This document shows positions 1 through 5,110 of a stretch of 9,023 nt of DNA, in pieces (position 1 is the stretch's first letter; each line of letters starts with the position of its first letter). The DNA lies in NCBI GenBank assembly GCA_020626475.1, contig JAHKZT010000025.1, positions 1-9,023 on the forward strand, written 5' to 3'. The translations under genes were made by a program, and so were the position numbers. This stretch comes from a bacterium (GTDB lineage: Bacteria > Patescibacteriota > Saccharimonadia > Saccharimonadales > Saccharimonadaceae). A model generated the notes under the pieces. It had not been told where the DNA came from, searched no databases, and saw only the letters and a program-made list of their open reading frames with translations.

Positions 1-1273
1 CGAGGAAGCGATAACCCTCGGCAGATGGATAATCTGCGGTCGTGACAGTTTCGCCAGGATAGTGTTCAGTCGTGGCAGGCAGGAGATTTTCCGCGTTTGG
101 CGGTAGGATCGTGCCTTGGAACTGGTAGCTTACCTTATAGCTGATTCGTTCGAAGCTACCGACAATCACGACATTTTTCTCTGGCATCGTAAAGCCAGTG
201 TCGGATATCTCGACATCTTCAGTCGTCCAACCATTGAATTTATATCCATCAATTACTACACCAGACTCTGTCGAATCAAGAGCAACCTCCGACCCTGCGA
301 CATAGGACTTCTCTTTTGGTGCAACGAAATCTTCGGGCTTATCTCCATCTATACGATATGTAACGGTATATTTGATTTCGTCAGGATTCCGAGTGAAATA
401 TCCCTCAAGTACAACGTCGGCAGCTGGCATAACGAAGCTGCCGTCCGAGATGGTAGTATCGGACGTCGTCCAACCAGTAAATGTATACCCATCAAGAGAT
501 GGTACGGTCGCTACGCCAACAGAGCTATCTGCAGCGTATTCTGATTCAGTGGGGAGAGCTGGTGCGTTTTCTGGAATGGTTCCGGTATATGTATAGGTAA
601 CTTTATACATATTGGCGTTCTTATCTCCCATGAAAGCGTGCACGGTATTTGATGGAGTGGAGATGAGGCCTTCAACGGCTAGAGCGGTGTTATAGAAATC
701 ACGACGAGTCTCGACGGCGGTGGTGTCCGGGTCATCAACAGTTTCTGGCGTTTGCGTAACAATACCAACCGTAAGCTCGCAGCCAGCCTTTAGGCTTTCA
801 ACATAGAAGGATACCGTGCGATTGGAGGCATCATAATGAAGGCCGTGGTAAGTATATTCAGTATTACCGTCATTCCAGACACCAGTATCAGTAGCCTCTT
901 CTTGAGTATCGTCAACTACGCGACCAGGACAGCTGATCGCCGAATCTGAGCGAGATACGGCTCCAATCGAGCCATTATCTGATGCGACAAACGATTTGAA
1001 TGTTAAACCATCCGGAATCTTATCCGTAACCTTAATGCGACCACTATTAACTTTCGCCATAGTGGCGTCATTAGACTGCGTGCCTTCTTTGTCTACGCCA
1101 TCATATTTGACTTTGAGATAATACGTTAATTCTGAATCAGGCTCGACCTGAACGTCATTATCTAGCGTCTCAGCAATCGCATGCCCGATAATGCCGATCG
1201 AAATAATACCTAATATTGCAACAAAAGCTAGACTCAATAGCTTTTGTTTATTTGAAAATATTCTTCTAACCAC
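1..1273 (-). CDS. Secreted surface protein with DUF11-like domain and SHIRT/InlB-type repeats (partial, C-terminus outside window)
   Basis: The reading frame is open from a GTG at 1273 to the left edge: 424 codons, no stop. GTG is chosen because a GGAGAGAG ribosome site sits just upstream and a signal peptide follows at once: basic VRRIF, hydrophobic core at residues 11-30, probable cleavage after HAIA (residue 34). Residues 45-215 resemble DUF11-type adhesin domains (VTDKIPDGLTF at 82-92) and carry two cysteines, C115 and C165, that could form a disulphide. Three related repeats of about 75 residues follow (222-294, 301-375, 378 onward), each with a VTY/VSY opening strand; the first two have a GWTT core and an F-x-MP...V closing strand, as in SHIRT or InlB B-repeat (Flg_new-like) surface proteins. 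Such repeats usually form rigid stalks. The anchor and any binding domain would lie beyond the window. Adhesin role is inferred. Confidence 0.85.
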   Translation of the reverse strand, partial: MVRRIFSNKQKLLSLAFVAILGIISIGIIGHAIAETLDNDVQVEPDSELTYYLKVKYDGVDKEGTQSNDATMAKVNSGRIKVTDKIPDGLTFKSFVASDNGSIGAVSRSDSAISCPGRVVDDTQEEATDTGVWNDGNTEYTYHGLHYDASNRTVSFYVESLKAGCELTVGIVTQTPETVDDPDTTAVETRRDFYNTALAVEGLISTPSNTVHAFMGDKNANMYKVTYTYTGTIPENAPALPTESEYAADSSVGVATVPSLDGYTFTGWTTSDTTISDGSFVMPAADVVLEGYFTRNPDEIKYTVTYRIDGDKPEDFVAPKEKSYVAGSEVALDSTESGVVIDGYKFNGWTTEDVEISDTGFTMPEKNVVIVGSFERISYKVSYQFQGTILPPNAENLLPATTEHYPGETVTTADYPSAEGYRFL

Positions 1274-1281
1274 ATCTCTCT

Positions 1282-1297
1282 CCAACCTCGCAGTTGG
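1282..1297 (-). promoter_or_regulatory. Small leader hairpin touching the ribosome site of the repeat protein
   Basis: CCAAC (1297-1293 on the minus strand) pairs with GTTGG (1286-1282) around a six-base loop. The 3' arm ends in the two G residues that begin the GGAGAGAG ribosome site of the GTG-started gene. Only five pairs; it could be chance. Confidence 0.25.
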
Positions 1298-1306
1298 TCA
1301 AAAACT

Positions 1307-1336
1307 TATAATTTTATAACTCCACGCTTGTTTCAA
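1307..1336 (-). promoter_or_regulatory. Possible promoter of the repeat surface protein
   Basis: On the minus strand TTGAAA (1336-1331) is followed after 18 bases by ATTATA (1312-1307), inside a very AT-rich stretch. This would start transcription near 1300, giving a leader of about 25 bases. Other AT hexamers nearby could serve equally well, so the exact -10 is uncertain. Confidence 0.35.
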
Positions 1337-1536
1337 TATTAAATGACATAAGCAGAATGCGAAAGTCTTGAAATTTTGTACTTTTATTGTAGAGTACATT
1401 ATGATTGTACCTAGCCAAAAAGCAACAACAGATATCCTCGCCGATTTTTTCATGATCATCTTTGTCCCAATACGGTAATCTTGTGTACTTCGTCCTCTGC
1501 CATAAAGCCTCCACGTTTTTATGGTTATCGGAAAAG

Positions 1537-1580
1537 CAGAAAAAGGCAAACCCTTTAGTATGTGGAGTTTGCCTTTTCTG
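1537..1580 (-). terminator. Long hairpin, probable terminator of the helix-turn-helix gene
   Basis: AAAAGGCAAAC (1541-1551) and GTTTGCCTTTT (1567-1577) pair perfectly. CAG (1537-1539) and CTG (1578-1580) extend the stem past a bulged A, giving 14 pairs around a 15-base loop. It lies 14 bases beyond the stop codon at 1595. The run of T after the stem on the minus strand is short, so it might instead be an RNA-stabilising or DNA structure. Confidence 0.65.
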
Positions 1581-1594
1581 AGATCTTTTATACC

Positions 1595-2104
1595 TTATTT
1601 ATGGCCATTTTTTATGTTCCTGCTTTCCCAACTAGAGCGGGATGGGATGTTATTTTTCTTTAAAGTCCTACTAATGACTGATGGACAAGTATTAAGCCGT
1701 TTTGCAACCTCAGCGATAGTTAAACCGGATTGATAGAGTCTGATCGCTTCTTCATCATCAATCTTATGCTCATCGACCTTAATCCCGGATTTTTTGAGAT
1801 TGTTACTGATAGTAGAACGATGACAGCCGTAGGCTTTTGCTAAAGTATAAGTGCTTTCACCTTTCTGGTATCTTGCAATTATTTCTAGCTTTTCCTTATC
1901 TGATAGAATCTTTTGCTTCTGTTTATGGCGCGTGACCTCTTGGTCGCCATATTTGCTATTTTTGCGAAAGCGTGATACACTATTTATGTCAGACGAAGCA
2001 GCACCGCTTGCGTCGACCTCTGATAGAGAGTTATTTGGATGTGACCTCTTAAAAGAGGTTATTCTTTTTAGTGGGTTTGAATAAAGTCCCGCTAGGTCCA
2101 CCAT
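1595..2104 (-). CDS. Tandem helix-turn-helix DNA-binding protein, serine-recombinase-tail type
   Basis: The 169-codon frame has two similar helix-turn-helix units: residues 68-108 (core TYTLAKAYGCHRSTISNNLKK) and 116-154 (core LTIAEVAKRLNTCPSVISRTLKK). This paired arrangement is familiar from C-terminal tails of serine recombinases and from IS/phage DNA-binding proteins. No catalytic resolvase domain is present, so this is either a stand-alone DNA-binding protein or the surviving tail of a recombinase. Residues 1-66 match no domain. The ATG at 2104 is the only ATG, GTG or TTG in frame before the first unit, but it has no ribosome site, lies only about 20 bases past a terminator, and its first ~12 codons are antisense to a tRNA 3'-end-like sequence. 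The true start, or whether the gene is expressed, is therefore doubtful. The tail is basic, fitting DNA binding. Confidence 0.65.
   Translation of the reverse strand: MVDLAGLYSNPLKRITSFKRSHPNNSLSEVDASGAASSDINSVSRFRKNSKYGDQEVTRHKQKQKILSDKEKLEIIARYQKGESTYTLAKAYGCHRSTISNNLKKSGIKVDEHKIDDEEAIRLYQSGLTIAEVAKRLNTCPSVISRTLKKNNIPSRSSWESRNIKNGHK
2071..2103 (+). other. tRNA 3'-end-like sequence (possible tRNA remnant or attachment site)
   Basis: The plus strand ends in CCCGC TAGGTCC A CCA followed by T residues, exactly the order of a tRNA T-stem 3' arm, acceptor 3' arm, discriminator and CCA. The matching T-stem 5' arm GTGGG is at 2071-2075, but the loop between is 12 bases rather than 7, as if about five bases were inserted. 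Upstream, CGACCTC (2014-2020) pairs with the acceptor at five of seven positions and ACCTC-TTAAAA-GAGGT (2044-2059) resembles an anticodon arm with a leucine-like TAA, but the loop is six bases and the D and variable arms do not fold. Not a functional tRNA as read. Confidence 0.45.
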
Positions 2105-2125
2105 TTTTTATTTCTTAGCTCTATA

Positions 2126-2154
2126 AAAAAGAACCGCATTTCGCGGCTCTTTTT
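2126..2154 (-). terminator. Terminator of the VanY-like gene, symmetrical
   Basis: AGAACCGC (2130-2137) pairs with GCGGCTCT (2143-2150) around a five-base loop with one A/C mismatch. It is flanked by A residues on one side and T residues on the other, so it can act in both directions. On the minus strand it follows the VanY-like stop codon at 2163 directly. Confidence 0.8.
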
Positions 2155-2162
2155 CTTTGAAT

Positions 2163-3371
2163 CTAATAATAGGCTTTTTGCGGATCGACGTGCCAGTATT
2201 CCGAGGAGACCCGACGTTCTAGACCGAAGTCGGCGAGGTTTTTATAGAACCATTGCGAAAGCGAATCATTCCAGCTGCTAATGCCGGCAAAGTCAATTGC
2301 GAGGCCAAGTTGATGGTCGGAATAGCCGGGTTTTGCGGCTAGGTTGCCGTTATTGCAGCTTTGGCTGGTATAACAGTTATAGAAGTAGGTCTGACGCTCG
2401 TTTGTGCGGTAGCTTTCGTTGACGGTTAGCTTGTTGCCGCTATGTTGCTCGGAATAACGCTTAGCGAGCGCGTAATAGGCGCCAGAAACGCGAGAATTGA
2501 CGACTGCGTGGCCGTTTGAGCTATAGCTAGCGGAGCTTACGTTTGTAATATTTGGGATTTCACAGAGGCGAACGGAAGTTTTTTGACCATTTAAATAGGC
2601 GTTGTTTTCAACGCCTAGGTCAATCGTTCCGCTTGCGCAGGCGACTTTTGTTGAGTCGCCCTGTACGGACGCTATGGGTTTCGTTTTATTTCCGGATGTT
2701 TTCGCAGTGTCCTCGTCGTCGTCATCATCATCATCGTCGTCTTCTGGTTCGGTGACAGTTACGGTAATTTCGACTTCTTTGCCATCGCCTGCGGATGCGG
2801 TAACTGTTGTTGTTCCGGCTTTGATGCCCTCGATCATGCCGTTTTTTGTGACGGTAGCGATTTTCTCGTCAGAACTAGACCAGTTGATGCGATGATACAT
2901 AGCGGCTTTGGCTGGTTCTATGGACACAGACACTTTTTTCTTCTTGCTAACCTCTAGCTTGACGCTTTTAGTAGAAGCGGAGATGCTTGCGATTTCGACG
3001 TTTTCGCTTTCGAAGCCCTTAGGTGCGAGCAATTCGAAGGCGCCGAAGATTAGGACGAAGAATACGATGCCGATTACGGTATTAAAGATGCGCTTCTTTG
3101 CGGCTTTAACTTGGTCATCGCTATCTTTTGCGGTTAAATATTGTACGCCCGCAATAATGAGGCCGATAGTGCCACCAACGGCTGCAATGCCGAACAAAAT
3201 TTCGGTGACCAGACGTAAGATTGGCCAGGTGCCGTTATCGTTTTCGGCACAGTCGAGAATAGAGGTTTTTGCGCCGCCACAAGATTCTGCAAAAACAGGC
3301 ACTGCCATCAGTAGAGTGGATAAAAAGATTGTAGCGAATAGTGCTAAAAAGGTGCGCTTTTTCGTTTTCAT
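2163..3371 (-). CDS. Pilin-like membrane module / Big2 Ig-like domain / VanY-type D,D-carboxypeptidase fusion
   Basis: 402 residues in distinct blocks. Residues 1-28 form a signal peptide ending VFA. Residues 50-117 hold two hydrophobic helices (about 53-80 and 97-117) separated by a charged loop, the layout of VirB2/TrbC-like type IV secretion pilins common in Patescibacteria. Residues 125-207 form a Big2-type Ig domain (INWSSSDEKIATV, then GTTTVTA). Nine Asp residues (211-219) form an acidic linker. Residues 240-402 are a VanY/LAS metallopeptidase: SYR at 319-322, S-x-H-x-x-G-x-A-x-D with H353 and D360, and ExxH with E391 and H394, the expected zinc ligands and catalytic base. Family role: removal of the terminal D-Ala from peptidoglycan stem peptides. 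The catalytic domain would sit outside the membrane on a stalk. C333/C339 may pair. It lies 33 bases after prmC but has its own promoter overlapping the prmC stop. No ribosome site precedes the ATG. Confidence 0.9.
   Translation of the reverse strand: MKTKKRTFLALFATIFLSTLLMAVPVFAESCGGAKTSILDCAENDNGTWPILRLVTEILFGIAAVGGTIGLIIAGVQYLTAKDSDDQVKAAKKRIFNTVIGIVFFVLIFGAFELLAPKGFESENVEIASISASTKSVKLEVSKKKKVSVSIEPAKAAMYHRINWSSSDEKIATVTKNGMIEGIKAGTTTVTASAGDGKEVEITVTVTEPEDDDDDDDDDEDTAKTSGNKTKPIASVQGDSTKVACASGTIDLGVENNAYLNGQKTSVRLCEIPNITNVSSASYSSNGHAVVNSRVSGAYYALAKRYSEQHSGNKLTVNESYRTNERQTYFYNCYTSQSCNNGNLAAKPGYSDHQLGLAIDFAGISSWNDSLSQWFYKNLADFGLERRVSSEYWHVDPQKAYY
2715..2741 (-). repeat. Trinucleotide run encoding nine Asp residues
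   Basis: Nine consecutive GAC/GAT codons, grouped on the plus strand as three GTC, four ATC and two GTC, encode the acidic linker between the Ig-like and VanY domains. Length changes here would keep the frame and alter only the linker. Confidence 0.8.
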
Positions 3372-3378
3372 AAGTACT

Positions 3379-3407
3379 ATTGTAGCATATTTTTGCGATT
3401 TTGTCTA
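3379..3407 (-). promoter_or_regulatory. Promoter of the VanY-like gene, predicting a leaderless transcript
   Basis: On the minus strand TAGACA (3407-3402) and TACAAT (3384-3379) are separated by exactly 17 bases. Only seven bases lie between the -10 and the ATG at 3371, so transcription should begin at or next to the A of the start codon. The -35 hexamer contains the TAG stop codon of prmC. Confidence 0.75.
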
Positions 3408-4169
3408 GTCTGAAAGGCTAATAATATAGTCTTTTGTGCTGCCGTTTGGGTATTTTGCCTGTGCGTAGTTAATAATTGCTTCGTGTTGGCAAGGAACGGC
3501 TTCGAGAAGCAGCTTGCAGTTAGCCGGTGCTTGATCAATTAGGCGATATATTAATTCTAAGCCGCCCTGCTCTGCATAGAGTGCGAGCGATGGTTCAAAG
3601 TCGAGACTTTTGTGGTCGAGCCAGTCCCAGTTTGTATCGACGTAAGGCAGATTTGCGATTATTAATGTGCCCGGTTCTGGTTGATAATTGTCTAATAAGT
3701 TTGATTTGTGAAAATCGACTTTTGCGCTGTGATGGGCAGCATTTTTCTGGGCAATTTCGAGCGCGTCGTTGGAAATGTCCAATGCGGAAACGCGCGCATC
3801 CGGCAGTTCGAGTGCGAGCGTGATTGCGATGCAGCCGGAACCGGTACCGACGTCGAGGATTTTGTCTGGCCTTTGTGCCTTAACGATATCGATAATCGTC
3901 TCAGTCTCTGGGCGTGGAATAAGAACGTCTGGCGTAACGAAGAAACGGCGTCCATAGAATTCGCGATAGCCAAGAATATATGCGAGTGGTTCCCCGCTTG
4001 CTCTGCGCTCAGCAAATGAATCAATCGCTTGAGTATTCGGCAGTTGCTCGTCGGCGTGTGCTACGAGATAGCTGCGATCAGAAACATCTAGGAAATGTGT
4101 AAGAATTAGCTCGGCGTCTAGGCGTGAGATTTCTGTGCTTTCTTGCTGTAACCACTCGGATATAGTCAT
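3405..4169 (-). CDS. prmC: Peptide chain release factor N5-glutamine methyltransferase
   Basis: Full-length PrmC/HemK (254 residues). It transfers a methyl group from S-adenosylmethionine to the glutamine of the GGQ motif of release factors, raising termination efficiency; cytoplasmic. The N-terminal helical domain (1-75) ends in PLAYILGYREFYG (61-73), the family hallmark. The methyltransferase fold follows: IPRPETE (84-90), the SAM-binding glycine loop DVGTGSG (106-112), an acidic residue ending strand two (D131), and the substrate-binding tetrapeptide at 173-176. That tetrapeptide is NLPY rather than the usual NPPY, with the key Asn and Tyr kept. The gene leads its own minus-strand unit and is not beside prfA here. 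A perfect TATAAT lies six bases before the ATG and there is no ribosome site, so the mRNA is probably leaderless. Confidence 0.95.
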   Translation of the reverse strand: MTISEWLQQESTEISRLDAELILTHFLDVSDRSYLVAHADEQLPNTQAIDSFAERRASGEPLAYILGYREFYGRRFFVTPDVLIPRPETETIIDIVKAQRPDKILDVGTGSGCIAITLALELPDARVSALDISNDALEIAQKNAAHHSAKVDFHKSNLLDNYQPEPGTLIIANLPYVDTNWDWLDHKSLDFEPSLALYAEQGGLELIYRLIDQAPANCKLLLEAVPCQHEAIINYAQAKYPNGSTKDYIISLSD

Positions 4170-4175
4170 GTGTAC

Positions 4176-4204
4176 ATTATACTACTTGATTTTACTCTCA
4201 ATTT
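4176..4204 (-). promoter_or_regulatory. prmC promoter (leaderless type)
   Basis: TATAAT on the minus strand (4181-4176) ends six bases before the prmC ATG. No good -35 is present: the 17-base position reads AAATTG. The element lies face to face with the strong promoter of the divergent hydrolase gene, and the two -35 regions overlap, so the two may compete for polymerase. Confidence 0.65.
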
Positions 4205-4214
4205 GTGCTATAAT
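4186..4214 (+). promoter_or_regulatory. Strong promoter of the SleB-like hydrolase gene
   Basis: TTGATT (4186-4191), a 17-base spacer ending in TGC, and TATAAT (4209-4214) make a near-consensus promoter with an extended -10. Transcription should start near 4221, giving a leader of about 70 bases before the ATT start, unlike the leaderless genes nearby. Confidence 0.8.
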
Positions 4215-4276
4215 ATATAAATTGTGTGTTATTTTTTATACGCAGCACATTAAGAGTTTGTTTTGCTTTTATGAAA

Positions 4277-4292
4277 GAGAGGTGGCCTTATT
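4277..4292 (+). promoter_or_regulatory. Ribosome site deciding an ATT start
   Basis: GAGAGGTGG (4277-4285) is the best Shine-Dalgarno match in the leader and stands four bases before ATT (4290-4292), which is in frame with the hydrolase. The in-frame ATG at 4311 has no such site before it and would cut the signal peptide short. Confidence 0.6.
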
Positions 4293-5039
4293 TTAAAAAG
4301 ATTTTTAGGAATGAGCTTTGCAATTTCGCTGATAATGCTGTTGACTTTTAGATTGCCGTCTTATGTAATTGGGGCTCCAGAAGAGCCAATAGCGGTGTCG
4401 ACGGAGGAAACTGTCGTAGTAGAAGAAGTGATCGCGTCGGAACCGACCACATATATGGCTGAGCCAGAGACGCTAGAGCGTCATGAGTTTGAGACTTCGG
4501 AGTCGAGTATTGCCGAGGAAGAGCGTCATGAGTTTGAGGTTTCGGAGTCGAGTATCGCCGAGGAAGAACGTCGCAAGGGCGAAGAGCGTCTAGCAGAAAT
4601 GGAAGCGGCAGCGGAGCGTGAAGCTCAAATTGAAGCACATTTCACGGAAGATGATGTAGTAATGATGGCGCAGTTAATTGATATTGAGGCGGGTGCTGTT
4701 TATCCGCTTTATCGTAGAGCGGCTGTCGGTTGGACAGTCGTTAACCGCGTCGATGGCAACCGTTGGGAACCTTCTACGATTAGTGGGATTATCACTCAGC
4801 CTGGCCAATATGCTTGGTATGCTGGGCGTAGTTATTCGCAGGAGAATTATAATATCGCTCGCGACGTTTTGACGCGTTGGGCGACCGAGAAGGTAGATGG
4901 TGTTACGGATCCTGGGCGTGTATTGCCGGAAAACTTTGATAGTTTTTATGGCGACGGAAATCAGAATTATTTCTATGACGCGTACGGAAATTACTGGGAT
5001 TTCGGTATTGAAGTAGATCCTTACGGGGATGAATTTTAA
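4290..5039 (+). CDS. Secreted SleB/CwlJ-type cell-wall hydrolase (Hydrolase_2) with acidic coiled stalk
   Basis: From the ATT start the product has 249 residues. A signal peptide or membrane anchor comes first: basic LKRF, hydrophobic core 8-20. Residues 30-118 are acidic and charged, with two near-identical 15-residue repeats (64-78 and 79-93) running into an EER/AEME/AEREAQIEA segment likely to form a coiled coil. Residues 119-245 form the Hydrolase_2 domain: MMAQLIDIEAG with E133 in the position of the SleB catalytic glutamate, AAVGWTVVNRV, STISGIITQPGQYAWY, and a GNQNYFY motif near the end. The family comprises lytic transglycosylase-type enzymes cutting the glycan strands of peptidoglycan, best known from spore germination; in a non-spore-former a role in growth, division or attack on a host wall is more likely (inference). 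ATT is preferred for its ribosome site; 4311 is the conservative start. It ends in a shared terminator. Confidence 0.87.
   Translation: MLKRFLGMSFAISLIMLLTFRLPSYVIGAPEEPIAVSTEETVVVEEVIASEPTTYMAEPETLERHEFETSESSIAEEERHEFEVSESSIAEEERRKGEERLAEMEAAAEREAQIEAHFTEDDVVMMAQLIDIEAGAVYPLYRRAAVGWTVVNRVDGNRWEPSTISGIITQPGQYAWYAGRSYSQENYNIARDVLTRWATEKVDGVTDPGRVLPENFDSFYGDGNQNYFYDAYGNYWDFGIEVDPYGDEF
4479..4568 (+). repeat. Direct tandem repeat of two 45-base units
   Basis: Units 4479-4523 and 4524-4568 differ at only a few positions and encode RHEFETSESSIAEEE and RHEFEVSESSIAEEE. A further CGT (Arg) and an acidic stretch follow without a full third copy. The repeat lengthens the stalk between membrane and hydrolase domain. 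Confidence 0.9.
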
Positions 5040-5069
5040 GTAACCAAGAGGCGAAGCAAAACAAACAAA

Positions 5070-5096
5070 AATCCCGCAGCTTGATGCTGCGGGATT
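5070..5096. terminator. Bidirectional terminator between hydrolase and ABC permease
   Basis: AATCCCGCAGC (5070-5080) pairs perfectly with GCTGCGGGATT (5086-5096) around TTGAT. A residues precede and T residues follow, so it can end both the plus-strand hydrolase transcript and the minus-strand ABC operon. Confidence 0.9.
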
Positions 5097-5110
5097 ATTT
5101 TTATGCTCTA

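Larger units (their letters stand above)
1298..1594. other. Gene-poor AT-rich interval
   Basis: Between the repeat protein and the helix-turn-helix gene I see no convincing gene. Two overlapping minus-strand frames of 83 and 66 codons (1298-1549 and 1314-1514) exist, but neither has a ribosome site, recognisable domain or normal residue composition. One contains a short hydrophobic stretch after MIMKKSARIS, so a decayed small gene cannot be excluded. The interval holds the promoter region of the left-hand gene and the terminator hairpin of the right-hand one. Confidence 0.5.

Noticed and set aside
116..596. Plus-strand frames of 142 and 74 codons at the left edge
   Set aside because: They lie antisense to the continuous minus-strand repeat protein, which has a signal peptide and recognisable repeats; the plus frames show no domain.
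1298..1549. Overlapping minus-strand frames of 83 and 66 codons
   Set aside because: No ribosome site, no domain, Cys- and aromatic-rich composition typical of AT-rich noncoding DNA. Kept only as a note on the interval.
2014..2103. A functional leucine tRNA (TAA anticodon)
   Set aside because: The anticodon loop has six bases, the D and variable arms do not fold, the T loop has 12 bases and two acceptor pairs are missing.
2552..2895. Plus-strand frames with a serine or histidine run opposite the VanY gene
   Set aside because: The runs are antisense readings of the Asp-codon repeat; the minus-strand gene has full catalytic motifs.
4271..4351. A 26-codon leader peptide MKERWPYFKK... before the hydrolase
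   Set aside because: It overlaps the hydrolase start out of frame and has a poor ribosome site; more likely chance or part of the start-codon question described in the findings.
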